Assembly (NCBI GenBank): GCA_002336105.1
Contig: DDEQ01000046.1
Span: 164,900 to 228,899, forward strand
DNA: 64,000 nucleotides
DNA from: Chthonomonas sp. UBA1950
Lineage (GTDB): Bacteria; Armatimonadota; Fimbriimonadia; Fimbriimonadales; Fimbriimonadaceae
Reading direction: 5' to 3'
Shown: positions 17,277 through 25,168 of the stretch, one piece after another
How positions within the stretch are numbered: the first letter of the stretch is position 1
How the letters are laid out: every line of letters begins with the position of its first letter
Notes under the pieces: generated by a model
The model's database searches: none
What the model saw: the letters and a program-made list of their open reading frames with translations, nothing else
Told to the model about the DNA's origin: nothing
Translations under genes and position numbers: made by a program

Positions 17277-17897
17277 ATGCGAATCACTTTTGCCCGTCAC
17301 GGAGAAAGCCAAGCAAATGTAGAACGGATTTTCTCTAATGAGGGCTGGAGTCACGGCTTAACACCTCGCGGCACTCAGCAGGCAGAAGAATTAGCTGAAA
17401 GGCTCATCGGCGAAGGCGTCACTCGAATCTATTCAAGCCCTCTCAAGAGAACCGTTCAAACAGCGGAGGTTATTGGTTCTTACCTCGACCTTCCGTATGA
17501 AGATGCTCCCGCGCTTGTTGAGTTTAGTGTCGGTACATACGAAGGCAAATGCGATCAATCCGCTTGGTCTGAATATCAACGTGTTGAGCGAGCTTGGCTT
17601 CTAGATGGAAGACATGAAGAACGAATAGGCGGGGGGGAATGCCACACCGACATCTTGAATCGGATGATCCCGTTTGTCGATTCTCTGAAAACGCAATTTG
17701 CCAATACTGAGGAACACATCCTTTGCATCAGTCATGGAGGAACTCTCGTTTGCTCGTTGCCATGGATACTTTCGAATGTGTCAGTTCAATTCGCAATCGA
17801 GAATCCACTATTTCAGGCATCAACGGTCAAGTGTGTGTTGCGAAATGCCTCGCTCGAATGTATGTCTTGGGGCCTAAATGGTCTCATTCCGGGCTAA
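17277..17897 (+). CDS. Histidine phosphatase (phosphoglycerate mutase-like)
   Basis: 206 residues. The N-terminal ARHGESQANVERIFSNEGW holds the phospho-accepting His in RHG; IYSSPLKRTVQTAEVI follows, and LCISHGGTLVCSLPW carries the second catalytic His. This is the broad-specificity phosphatase branch; the substrate is unknown. The C-terminus overlaps nothing real; the next ORF starts at 17918. No Shine-Dalgarno sequence is seen before the ATG. Confidence 0.88.
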   Translation: MRITFARHGESQANVERIFSNEGWSHGLTPRGTQQAEELAERLIGEGVTRIYSSPLKRTVQTAEVIGSYLDLPYEDAPALVEFSVGTYEGKCDQSAWSEYQRVERAWLLDGRHEERIGGGECHTDILNRMIPFVDSLKTQFANTEEHILCISHGGTLVCSLPWILSNVSVQFAIENPLFQASTVKCVLRNASLECMSWGLNGLIPG

Positions 17898-17917
17898 CGG
17901 TACGTCAGAATGGGCAT

Positions 17918-19297
17918 ATGGAACGCATCGGCTTCTATGGCGCAGCCCGAACCGTAACTGGATCTAGGCATCTTCTGTCGACCGGAAACAAGAAAATCCT
18001 TGTCGACTGTGGCCTCTTCCAAGGATCTCGCGAGCTTCGACAGCGTAACTGGGAACCTTTCCCAGTGGACCCTACGAAAATCGATGCTGTCGTCCTTACC
18101 CATGCCCATACGGATCATATTGGGTGGCTTCCTAGGCTAGTTGCTCAGGGTTATCGTGGACCGATTTACGCTACGCCAGCAACGATTGGATTATGCAAAA
18201 TCTCTTTGCCTGATTCTGCGAGACTTCAAGAAGAAGAAGCTAGGCATGTCAATAAAAGAGGCGACTCAAGGCACCAGCCGGCCCTTCCACTTTACACAGA
18301 GGAGCAGGCATACGAGAGCCTCAAGCTGCTCAAGCCGGTTGGATATGGCAAGTGGCATGACTTGCCAGGAAAAGCTGTTTTTCGCTTCCACCCGTCAGGG
18401 CATATTTTGGGCTCGGCTTTCGCTGAAATCACCTTCGAGAACGGAAATAGAATCCTTATGTCGGGTGACTTGGGCCGGTACAACACCCCCATCATTCGCG
18501 ACCCAGCTAAGATCGACAGAACGGAGTATCTCGTTATCGAAAGCACTTATGGCGACCGACTACACTCTCACGAGAACGTTCTCGACAAGCTTGAATCCAT
18601 CCTATCGGAGGCATGGCAAACGGGTGCGGCTGTTGTCGTACCTTCCTTTGCAATAGGTCGAACACAGGAACTACTGTATTACATGAGGCTTTTGCAGGAT
18701 GCGGGCCGAATGCCAAGAATTCCCGTATTCATCGACTCGCCTATGGCTGTCTCCGTCACTCGACTATATCAGCAGTCAAAAGAGGAAATGGACGAGGATA
18801 TGCTTGTTTCTTTGGAAGAAGGCAGAAGCGAACTTGAGCCAGAAGGGATTCAATTTGTTCGTGACGTTAATCAGTCGAAAGCCCTCAATGTGCAACGCGG
18901 TCCAATGGTCATCATTAGTGGAAGCGGCATGGCCAACGGCGGGCGAGTTCTTCACCACCTAATGCATCGTCTTGAAGACCCCCGGAACATCGTCTTGTTC
19001 ACTGGGTATCAAGCCGAAGGAACATTAGGGCGACGCCTTCTTGACGGCGAAAAACAAGTCAGGATCATGAAGCAGGAAGTTGACGTTCGCGCTAGGATCG
19101 AGCGCGTTAATGCCCTTTCGGCTCATGCTGATCAACAGGAAATCCTGCAATGGCTATCGGGCTTCGACGCTCCTCCTCGAAAGACGTTTATTGTTCATGG
19201 AGAACCGCCAGCGCAGGAAGCACTCAGAGAAAAAATCGCAGCAATGGGTTGGAACGTGATAATTCCAGAAGTCGGCGAGAATTTCGATCTAGAATAG
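17918..19297 (+). CDS. Metallo-beta-lactamase / beta-CASP RNA-processing nuclease-type protein
   Basis: 459 residues, typical of bacterial YSH1/CPSF73-like proteins. The MBL core has VVLTHAHTDHIGWLP, SGHILGSAF and MSGDLGRY; the beta-CASP part has PSFAIGRTQELLYYM, PVFIDSPMAVSV and IISGSGMANGGRVLHHL; the C-terminal RMMBL segment has ALSAHADQQEIL and FIVHGEPPAQ. The family acts as Zn-dependent RNA exo/endonucleases. The true start is the ATG at 17918, where MERIGFYGAARTVTGS begins; a longer frame starting at 17723 only overlaps the phosphatase gene. It is 20 bp past the phosphatase stop. Confidence 0.9.
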   Translation: MERIGFYGAARTVTGSRHLLSTGNKKILVDCGLFQGSRELRQRNWEPFPVDPTKIDAVVLTHAHTDHIGWLPRLVAQGYRGPIYATPATIGLCKISLPDSARLQEEEARHVNKRGDSRHQPALPLYTEEQAYESLKLLKPVGYGKWHDLPGKAVFRFHPSGHILGSAFAEITFENGNRILMSGDLGRYNTPIIRDPAKIDRTEYLVIESTYGDRLHSHENVLDKLESILSEAWQTGAAVVVPSFAIGRTQELLYYMRLLQDAGRMPRIPVFIDSPMAVSVTRLYQQSKEEMDEDMLVSLEEGRSELEPEGIQFVRDVNQSKALNVQRGPMVIISGSGMANGGRVLHHLMHRLEDPRNIVLFTGYQAEGTLGRRLLDGEKQVRIMKQEVDVRARIERVNALSAHADQQEILQWLSGFDAPPRKTFIVHGEPPAQEALREKIAAMGWNVIIPEVGENFDLE

Positions 19298-19326
19298 ATA
19301 AAGGGTCAACGGATAATTTACACTCG

Positions 19327-19332
19327 TATAAA
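19327..19332 (+). promoter_or_regulatory. -10 box (TATAAA) 5 nt before the GTG of the second MarR gene
   Basis: The spacing places the transcription start at or next to the GTG at 19338, so the message is probably leaderless. Confidence 0.5.
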
Positions 19333-19337
19333 GAACT

Positions 19338-19802
19338 GTGAGCGAATTAACACAACCACATAAGGAAGCGTGGATTGCGTTTTACATCGCGCATCTAGCA
19401 ATCACTCGAGAGATAGATCGACGCATGGAAGAGGCTGGAGTTGTCAGTCTAGATGTGTACTCGGTTCTTCTTGCCCTTGAAGAAAGTGAAGGGCATAAGA
19501 TGCGCATGAGTCAGCTTGCCGAAGTTGTATTTATGAGCAAAAGCGGTCTGACTAGACTGGTTGATCGTCTCGAAAAGGAAGAATTACTTTGTCGAAATGC
19601 TTGTGCACACGACCGTCGAGCCCAATACGCTGTTTTAACTAGAAAAGGGCTAGACGAAAGGGCTCGAGCCTGGGGCGTCTTCAAGCAGGGTATCGTCGAA
19701 GTCTTTGCTGACAAGATGACGGAAGAAGAAGCCCATACACTTGTTGCGGTTCTTCGCCGATTAACCGGTTCAGCACGTTGCATTGGTAGCTGTAATCCAT
19801 AG
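19338..19802 (+). CDS. MarR-family transcriptional regulator
   Basis: 154 residues. The winged HTH runs about 30-105: LALEESEGHKMRMSQLAEV, MSKSGLTRLVDRLEKEELL and the wing RNACAHDRRAQYAVLTRKG. The C-terminus carries a pair of Cys-containing motifs (ARCIGSCNP), so redox sensing is conceivable. Start is GTG; TATAAA ends 5 nt before it and no Shine-Dalgarno sequence is seen. It lies 59 bp before the sugar-binding lipoprotein gene, but the latter has its own strong ribosome binding site. Confidence 0.87.
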   Translation: MSELTQPHKEAWIAFYIAHLAITREIDRRMEEAGVVSLDVYSVLLALEESEGHKMRMSQLAEVVFMSKSGLTRLVDRLEKEELLCRNACAHDRRAQYAVLTRKGLDERARAWGVFKQGIVEVFADKMTEEEAHTLVAVLRRLTGSARCIGSCNP

Positions 19803-19861
19803 CTAAGCTGTTATCCTAGTGTTTGAACTTGCTATATTCAAGCAAGGAGGAAGTTTCAACG

Positions 19862-20914
19862 ATGGCTTTCTGGAAAACACTAGGATTAACATTGGTAACG
19901 GCCGCAATCATTACGGGTTGTGGCAGCAGCGGTGAGAGCACCGCTTCAACAGGTGGGGACACCAAAGCAGCTGGCGGCGCACCCGCAAAGAAGTCGGAGT
20001 ACAAGATCACCTTAATCGGTAAGTCTTCAACAAACCCAGTCTTTCTTTCCGCGCGAACCGGCGCAGAAGCGGCCGCTCAAGAGATCGGCAAGGCAAAAGG
20101 GGTCAAGATTACGATCGACTGGCGTACACCCACGACCGAAGACGGTCAGGTACAGGCTCAGCGACTTCAACAAGCCGTCAACGAGGGAGCTGACGCGGTC
20201 ATCATTTCTTGTTCGGACGCTACAAAGTTGACGGGAACGATTAACGATGCTGTTGCAAAGGGCATTCCAGTAATGACCTTCGATAGCGACGCTCCGGATA
20301 GCAAGAGATTCGCTTTTTACGGTGCCGACGACCTCGAGTGTGGTAAGCAGGTAGTAGACGAGCTCGCCAAGGTCACAGGCGGTAAAGGAAACGTTGCGAT
20401 CCTCGCCGGTAATAAGCAAGCTCCTAACCTTCAGAAGCGAGTTAAAGGCGCTCAGGACGCCATTAAGGCATATCCAAACATGAAGTTAGTGGATGTCTTC
20501 TATCATCCAGAAACGCCACAGGACGCTTCGTCAGCGGTCACGCAGGCGATGAATGCCAACCCACAGATCGACAGTTGGGCAATGATTGGCGGATGGCCTC
20601 TGTTTGCTAAGAGCCTTCTTAGCCTCGATGCATCAAAAGTAAAGATCGTTGCTGTCGATGCACTCCCACCAGAGTTGGCCTATGTCGAGAAAGGCATCGC
20701 ACCAGTATTGCTGGCGCAGCCTACGTACGAGTGGGGTCACACCTGTGTAGGCATCGTCATGGACAAGCTGTTGGATGGCAAGACTTCCGACACTTACCAC
20801 AAGATGGAACTCATTCGAGTGGATAAGCCGGGCCTCGCACAGTGGGCTCAGCAGCTGGTCAAGTGGGGCTTTGACAAGAAGGATATCGATCCGAAGCTTC
20901 TCGAAGCTAAGTAA
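19862..20914 (+). CDS. Sugar ABC transporter substrate-binding lipoprotein (RbsB-like), orphan
   Basis: 350 residues. The start at 19862 is fixed by a strong AAGGAGG 7-13 nt upstream; a longer frame from 19823 would add only a non-signal peptide. The leader ends TAAIITGC, a lipobox with Cys20. The mature part is a type 1 periplasmic binding fold (Peripla_BP_4): TLIGKSSTNPVFLSARTGAE, the sugar-contact region ADAVIISCSDATKLTGTI, VMTFDSDAPDSKRFAFYGAD and GGKGNVAILAG. It would deliver a pentose- or hexose-type sugar. No permease or ATPase gene lies next to it; a strong terminator follows. Confidence 0.92.
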   Translation: MAFWKTLGLTLVTAAIITGCGSSGESTASTGGDTKAAGGAPAKKSEYKITLIGKSSTNPVFLSARTGAEAAAQEIGKAKGVKITIDWRTPTTEDGQVQAQRLQQAVNEGADAVIISCSDATKLTGTINDAVAKGIPVMTFDSDAPDSKRFAFYGADDLECGKQVVDELAKVTGGKGNVAILAGNKQAPNLQKRVKGAQDAIKAYPNMKLVDVFYHPETPQDASSAVTQAMNANPQIDSWAMIGGWPLFAKSLLSLDASKVKIVAVDALPPELAYVEKGIAPVLLAQPTYEWGHTCVGIVMDKLLDGKTSDTYHKMELIRVDKPGLAQWAQQLVKWGFDKKDIDPKLLEAK

Positions 20915-20922
20915 GTCATACC

Positions 20923-20974
20923 GCACTAAAAAAGGTTGGCTCTCTCCGTTTAGAGAGCCAACCTTTTTTAGTGC
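20923..20974. terminator. Bidirectional Rho-independent terminator
   Basis: Two perfect 23-bp arms around CCGTTT, each holding an A6/T6 run, so U-tracts arise on both strands. It separates the convergent sugar-binding and response-regulator genes. Confidence 0.95.
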
Positions 20975-20988
20975 TTTTCGAAGTCTAG

Positions 20989-21654
20989 TTATTGGGCTTT
21001 CTCGACCAAACGGGCCTTCACCGCTTTCATCGCAGCTTCTGTTCGGCTATTCACTTGCAACGCCTTAAGAATGTTGCTGACGTGGTTTTTCACGGTCTTT
21101 TCAGCAATGGACAGCTTCTGAGCTATTTCTTTGTTTCTCATGCCCTGAGCAACAAGATCAAGAATCTCCTGCTCGCGATCACTGAGAACGAACATCTCCG
21201 AATCGTCAATCTCGTCTTCTTCTTTTACGCGGCGAAAGTCTTCAAGAACTTTCGTGGCGATTCGAGGCGTAATCTTGGCTTCCCCTCGCTCAGCTAGGCG
21301 GATGGCTTCAACAACGTCCTGGGGAGTTGAAGTTTTGAGGAGATAACCCAAAGCGCCGGCTCGAAAAGCCTCATACACGGTGTCGTCGTCCTCGCGTACA
21401 GTCAGGATGACAACAGCAGTTCCCTTCTCTTGCTTAAGCAGTCGTCGAGTGAGTTCGATGCCGCTCAGGCGAGGCATGTTGATGTCGGTCAGCAGAACTT
21501 CGGGAGGATCAGCTAAACAGGCATCAAGAGCTTCCTGTCCGTCTTTGCAGACGGCCAGCAAATCACACTCGGGCATCAACTGCAGAGTCTTCTCGAGAGC
21601 TTTTCGGTATGAAGGCTCATCGTCTGCAACAACCACACGAATCTTCTGTGACAT
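20989..21654 (-). CDS. NarL/FixJ-type response regulator, orphan
   Basis: 221 residues. Receiver domain 1-120: acidic pocket ADDE, phospho-acceptor Asp57 in LLTDINMP, Thr in VVILTVRE and Lys in YLLKTS. C-terminal LuxR-type HTH about 155-212: LSDREQEILDLVAQGMRNKE, IAEKTVKNHVSNILKALQV. The start is the ATG at 21654, where MSQKIRVVVADDE begins; a longer frame to 21894 runs into the neighbour. TATAAT ends 7 nt before this ATG, so it is leaderless. No histidine kinase gene is nearby. Confidence 0.93.
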   Translation of the reverse strand: MSQKIRVVVADDEPSYRKALEKTLQLMPECDLLAVCKDGQEALDACLADPPEVLLTDINMPRLSGIELTRRLLKQEKGTAVVILTVREDDDTVYEAFRAGALGYLLKTSTPQDVVEAIRLAERGEAKITPRIATKVLEDFRRVKEEDEIDDSEMFVLSDREQEILDLVAQGMRNKEIAQKLSIAEKTVKNHVSNILKALQVNSRTEAAMKAVKARLVEKAQ

Positions 21655-21661
21655 CGTCAAG

Positions 21662-21667
21662 ATTATA
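21662..21667 (-). promoter_or_regulatory. Consensus -10 box (TATAAT) of the response-regulator gene
   Basis: The box ends 7 nt before the ATG at 21654, which leaves no room for a leader with a ribosome binding site. Confidence 0.65.
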
Positions 21668-21694
21668 GCGCTACGAGTCAGAAGTCCTACGGAC

Positions 21695-22654
21695 CTAACG
21701 AGCAAATAGGGCGGGCAGTCCACCGGTGTGCCAGAAAAGCACCTTGCCACCCACTCCGCCCTTCTTGACCAGATCCAGAAGGCCAGCAAACGCCTTGCCC
21801 GAGTAGATTGGGTCCAGGAAAATTCCTTCCACCTTTGCCAACCACTCAATCGCAGCATCCCCGGCTTCGCTCGGAATTCCATACCCCGAGCCAACGTAGT
21901 CGGTTGAAACCAAAAACTCTTCGGCTGTGATAGGTTCGTGACCGATCAAAGGGGCCAGCCCCCGAGATAAATTTGCGAAGTCATGAACGATCTCCGGTTC
22001 TGGGTCTGACACGATGCCGAAAACCTTCGTCTTCGAGTGACGATATCCATGGGAAAGTCCGACCTGCGTGCTCCCGCTCGAACTCGCAGTGACCACCCAA
22101 TCAAAACCGTTTTCCTGCTTCTGAACTTCAGAAGCAGCTTGTACAAATCCGTAAGCTCCCAATGGTGCTGATCCACCTATCGGGATTCGGTAAACACGAC
22201 TTCCCTGCTCCTCATATTCTCTTGCGATAGTTTCCGCTTGTTCATAGAGTTCGTCCCAAGTCCCGTTGGGGCTCTCGCGGAGATCAACCCCCAAAAGTCG
22301 AGAGAGTCGAACATTCCCATTTTTTGAATCCAAAACGGGTTGGACCGCATCATGTTCAAAAGGCAAAGCCATGACGGCAGCGGCGCATCCCAATCGGTGT
22401 TTAGCACAAGCCGCTCCCAACTGACGGATAAAGTTGGACTGGGCGGCACCGCAGGTAACCACGACATCCGCTTGTTGTGAGAGAGCATCGGCAACGATGT
22501 ACTCCAGCTTTCGGCCTTTGTTGCCCCCCATCGCGAAGCCTGTCAGGTCATCGCGCTTGATCCACAGTTCGATCCCAAGCCTGTTTGAAGCCTCTTCAAG
22601 ACGATGCAGCGGGGTTGGAAGCTGAACTAGAGTGACTTTTGGCAATGAGAGCAC
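21695..22654 (-). CDS. PLP-dependent D-cysteine desulfhydrase / ACC deaminase family
   Basis: 319 residues. Fold-type II PLP enzyme: LPTPLHRLEEASNRLG, IKRDDLTGFAMGGNKGRKLE with the PLP Lys in GGNKGRKLE, TCGAAQSNFIRQLGAACA, and SSSGSTQVGLSHG binding the phosphate. The family includes D-cysteine desulfhydrase and 1-aminocyclopropane-1-carboxylate deaminase; D-cysteine is the commoner substrate in bacteria, but the two are not separated here. Start is GTG; TAGACT ends 7 nt before it. Divergent from the pilin-like gene with overlapping -10 boxes. Confidence 0.88.
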   Translation of the reverse strand: MLSLPKVTLVQLPTPLHRLEEASNRLGIELWIKRDDLTGFAMGGNKGRKLEYIVADALSQQADVVVTCGAAQSNFIRQLGAACAKHRLGCAAAVMALPFEHDAVQPVLDSKNGNVRLSRLLGVDLRESPNGTWDELYEQAETIAREYEEQGSRVYRIPIGGSAPLGAYGFVQAASEVQKQENGFDWVVTASSSGSTQVGLSHGYRHSKTKVFGIVSDPEPEIVHDFANLSRGLAPLIGHEPITAEEFLVSTDYVGSGYGIPSEAGDAAIEWLAKVEGIFLDPIYSGKAFAGLLDLVKKGGVGGKVLFWHTGGLPALFAR

Positions 22655-22661
22655 ATTGGGG

Positions 22662-22671
22662 AGTCTACAAT
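22662..22671. promoter_or_regulatory. Two overlapping divergent -10 boxes
   Basis: TAGACT on the minus strand (22662-22667, for the PLP enzyme) and TACAAT on the plus strand (22666-22671, for the pilin-like gene) share 2 bp. Each ends 6-7 nt before its start codon, so only 23 bp separate two divergent leaderless genes. Confidence 0.6.
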
Positions 22672-22677
22672 TTATAC

Positions 22678-23196
22678 ATGAATCGCGGCAAACGAATCTT
22701 CTTGGGCTGTTTGGGAATCTTCGTCATTTTGATTGCCGTCTTTCTAATTAGCTTCGGAAGCCTGTTCAAGGGATTGTATGAAAGAGGATTCTTTGCTGGT
22801 GAAGCTAAAAACCGCACTTACAGCGCTGCCAATAGTGCCGCTAACCTAAAGGCACTCTATCAGGCGATGATGCTTTATCACGATTCAGAGGGTCAATTCC
22901 CGCAATCTCCCGGATGGATGGACGCGATACAAGGCCGTATCCAAGTAGCTGATATGGCAAAAGAAGAGTCAGAGAAAAAGCTAGTTCGCCCTGACCTTCT
23001 GCCACCTAAACCAGGCGTGTATGGCTATGCAATGAACGATCTGGCTAGCGGCAAATACAAGGACGACATCAAGGACAAAAAGACTCCTCTGATCTACGAT
23101 TCGAACGATACTACCAAGAACGCCCACGGCGACCCGGCTAAGACAAAGTTAAAAGGCGGCGTTGCCATTGCGGTTGATGGCACCATTCTAAAGTAA
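22678..23196 (+). CDS. Membrane-anchored pilin-like protein
   Basis: 172 residues. One N-terminal membrane segment (about 8-28), not of the FTLIEL type, then AANLKALYQAMMLYHDSEGQ, which resembles the NLKQL..A..MY..DY..FP helix of the pseudopilins of this genome. The C-terminal GGVAIAVDGTILK resembles their closing DG motif. It may be a pilin-like protein without the peptidase site, fixed in the membrane. The start is the ATG at 22678; TACAAT ends 6 nt before it. 17 bp before the MTAP-type gene. Confidence 0.65.
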   Translation: MNRGKRIFLGCLGIFVILIAVFLISFGSLFKGLYERGFFAGEAKNRTYSAANSAANLKALYQAMMLYHDSEGQFPQSPGWMDAIQGRIQVADMAKEESEKKLVRPDLLPPKPGVYGYAMNDLASGKYKDDIKDKKTPLIYDSNDTTKNAHGDPAKTKLKGGVAIAVDGTILK

Positions 23197-23213
23197 CCCG
23201 TTATACTCAATCC

Positions 23214-23951
23214 ATGAATGTGGACGTTGCCATTATTGGCGGCACCGGAGTCGGCTCAAAACTTTTGGCGATGGGTGGAGAGCCAATCCACGTTCCAACT
23301 GAAGCCGGAGTACTACGTGGGCGGCTGCTCGAAATTGACGGCCTAAAATTGCTAGTTCTGAGTCGTCACTCAGCAGGCCATAAAGTCCCTCCCCATTTGG
23401 TCGGTTATCGCGCCATGGCGCTCGGGTGCGCGAAACTCAACGTAAAGGGGTGTTTTGCTACTGCTGCAGTTGGATGCCTTCGTCCCGAATGGCCCATCGG
23501 AACGCTTGTTGCCTGCTCGGATTTCATCGACTTCACGTATCGAAATCTCACTAACTTCAATCGTGTCGTTGAACATTGCGATATGTCCGAGGCTTTCTCC
23601 AGTAACCTTCGAAATGCCCTCATTTCTGAGGCTAAGTCAATCGGAGAAACCCTCCAACCAAACGGCATTTACCTTGCCTCCAATGGGCCAAGGTATGAGT
23701 CTCCAGCAGAGATTCAAGCCTATGCGCACCTCGAAGCTGACCTGGTGGGGATGACCGCTACCTCTGAAGCCATTCTGATGAGAGAGGCGAATGTTCCCTA
23801 CTCTTGCCTGGCAATAGTCACCAATCCTGCCGCAGGAATATCCGAGACGCCGCTGAACCACAACGAGGTCGTTGATGAAATGGACAAATCTGGAGACCGC
23901 GCTCTAAAACTGATTTTAGGTGCCGCAAAGAGAATCGCAAACGCAACATGA
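23214..23951 (+). CDS. mtnP: S-methyl-5'-thioadenosine / purine nucleoside phosphorylase (MTAP family)
   Basis: 245 residues. VAIIGGTGVGSKLL is the N-terminal phosphate-binding loop; VLSRHSAGHKVPPHLVGYRA matches RHG.gH..pPh..nyra of MTAP proteins; the nucleoside site reads GPRYESPAEIQAYAHLEADLVGMT (quoted in parts: GPRYESPAEI, ADLVGMTATSEA). It splits methylthioadenosine or a purine nucleoside with phosphate in salvage. Which one is not certain; MTA is the first guess. TATACT ends 6 nt before the ATG, so it is probably leaderless. It overlaps the DprA-like gene by 4 bp. Confidence 0.85.
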   Translation: MNVDVAIIGGTGVGSKLLAMGGEPIHVPTEAGVLRGRLLEIDGLKLLVLSRHSAGHKVPPHLVGYRAMALGCAKLNVKGCFATAAVGCLRPEWPIGTLVACSDFIDFTYRNLTNFNRVVEHCDMSEAFSSNLRNALISEAKSIGETLQPNGIYLASNGPRYESPAEIQAYAHLEADLVGMTATSEAILMREANVPYSCLAIVTNPAAGISETPLNHNEVVDEMDKSGDRALKLILGAAKRIANAT

Positions 23952-24823
23952 ATCTCTCACAAAGAACGTTTGCTCTGCATCTTGCCCTCACTCCGGGGAT
24001 TGGTGGCAGATCCGTCAGCAGAATTTTGGCTCGTAATAGTCTGCTTGATCGATCGCCAGCAGACTTCCTTGCCCTCAGCGCCGCTATCTATCGCGAGGAA
24101 TACAAACTTACAGCAAAGGCAGTTACAGCTCTCGATACCGACCGAGACACCAAAATTCGACAAACTCTCGAATCTGAGCGACGTTTTGTCGCACTAGGTA
24201 TCAGTTGGGTAACCGTAGCGGATGCCCACTATCCGGCGAACATCGACACCATGCACCCAGACCCTCCTGGGGTTCTATTTCTCTATGGAAATCTCAAGTT
24301 GCTCGCAGCTCAGACGTTCTCTGTCCTCAGCTCGCGAAATGCGAAAATCGCCGACCTTGAGCTCATCGAGACGTTGACGGAGCAAGGCGTTTTGAACTCA
24401 GAAACGCTGGTCACCGGTCATGACCGACCAGAATATCAGCGATCTGCTATCGTGCCTCTCCGATGGGGATCGCCAAGAATCTTGTGTCTTGATAGAGGAT
24501 TATTTAATGTTTTGGGGCCTGACCTGAAAGACGAAGCCTTTCGAGCAGCTCGCTTATGGCGCTATCAATTCGATCCGGGGACGGATCTTGTTGTTTCCCC
24601 GTTTCGCCCCGAATCTGACTTTGTCGGGGTCAATAATAAAGTTCGCGACCTACTTGTTGGATGCTTGTCAAAGAGAATCGATTTCGTCACGATCTCACCG
24701 AACGGAAATATGGAGAAGATTCTAAGACTTTCGCTCTCGGCGGGTCGCCAAGTGAGAGTATCGGACCGAATCTTGAACACAAGAGAATTTATCAGCCTAG
24801 GCGCCGGCAAAATCGACACCTAG
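23948..24823 (+). CDS. dprA: Divergent DprA/Smf-like protein
   Basis: 291 residues. The N-terminus ALHLALTPGIGGRSVSRIL is a helix-hairpin-helix start like that of DprA, and HYPANIDTMHPDPPGVLFLY followed by GNLKLLAAQTFSVLSSRNA matches the entry to the DprA Rossmann fold. However, the usual GSR loop is SSRNA, and the later G(S)G and RN motifs are blurred, so DNA or RecA loading may be altered or lost. It overlaps the preceding gene by ATGA. A terminator covers its stop codon. Alternative: a DprA-derived protein with another role. Confidence 0.65.
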   Translation: MNLSQRTFALHLALTPGIGGRSVSRILARNSLLDRSPADFLALSAAIYREEYKLTAKAVTALDTDRDTKIRQTLESERRFVALGISWVTVADAHYPANIDTMHPDPPGVLFLYGNLKLLAAQTFSVLSSRNAKIADLELIETLTEQGVLNSETLVTGHDRPEYQRSAIVPLRWGSPRILCLDRGLFNVLGPDLKDEAFRAARLWRYQFDPGTDLVVSPFRPESDFVGVNNKVRDLLVGCLSKRIDFVTISPNGNMEKILRLSLSAGRQVRVSDRILNTREFISLGAGKIDT

Positions 24824-24829
24824 GCTGAT
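24791..24829. terminator. 11-bp hairpin over the dprA stop, between convergent genes
   Basis: ATCAGCCTAGG pairs with CCTAGGCTGAT. The hairpin includes the last codons of the DprA-like gene and lies 5 bp from the stop of the convergent lipoprotein gene. Confidence 0.6.
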
Positions 24830-24833
24830 AGAG

Positions 24834-25115
24834 CTATTGACGTGACTGCTCTTTGCCCTTTGCATTAGCCCCCGCTGCGTCTCTTGCAGCGGCGGAGGGA
24901 TCAACCACCGCAGGCCCACCCATGCGAGCCTTCATAGCGGCTTTCTTATCTGCTGGGAGATTGAGTGAATCGATAAACTGCTGTCGTTTGACATCAGCTG
25001 CTTGCCCCTCTTCTTTCGTCGGCTTTCGGTCGTCTTCGTTTGAGCAACCAGCCAAACCGACGACAATACTCACTGCGAAAACGAAAAGCGCCACTAGATT
25101 TAGGAATCTGTTCAT
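24834..25115 (-). CDS. Small lipoprotein of the LacI-pseudopilin cassette (copy 2)
   Basis: 93 residues. The leader ends in VSIVVGLAGC, a lipobox with Cys24, then charged residues, QQFIDSLNLPADKKAAMKAR and an Ala/Gly-rich tail. No family is recognised. It is the positional counterpart of the lipoprotein at 14591-14788, and both have a short Leu-Pro/Thr-Pro..Lys motif before a low-complexity tail. It follows the pseudopilin gene by 53 bp with a terminator between them. Confidence 0.75.
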   Translation of the reverse strand: MNRFLNLVALFVFAVSIVVGLAGCSNEDDRKPTKEEGQAADVKRQQFIDSLNLPADKKAAMKARMGGPAVVDPSAAARDAAGANAKGKEQSRQ

Positions 25116-25135
25116 TGTTTATTTGGTCAAAAATG

Positions 25136-25160
25136 CGGGAAGACCTGTTCGGTCTTCCCG
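25136..25160 (-). terminator. Rho-independent terminator between pseudopilin and lipoprotein genes (copy 2)
   Basis: On the minus strand CGGGAAGACC pairs with GGTCTTCCCG around GAACA, followed by CATTTTTG. It stands at the same place as the hairpin of copy 1, which suggests deliberate lowering of lipoprotein expression relative to the pilin. Confidence 0.85.
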
Positions 25161-25168
25161 TTGGCAAT

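Noticed and set aside
17723..17917. N-terminal extension of the beta-CASP protein
   Set aside because: Overlaps the phosphatase gene in another frame and has no similarity to the MBL fold; the ATG at 17918 begins exactly at the conserved strand.
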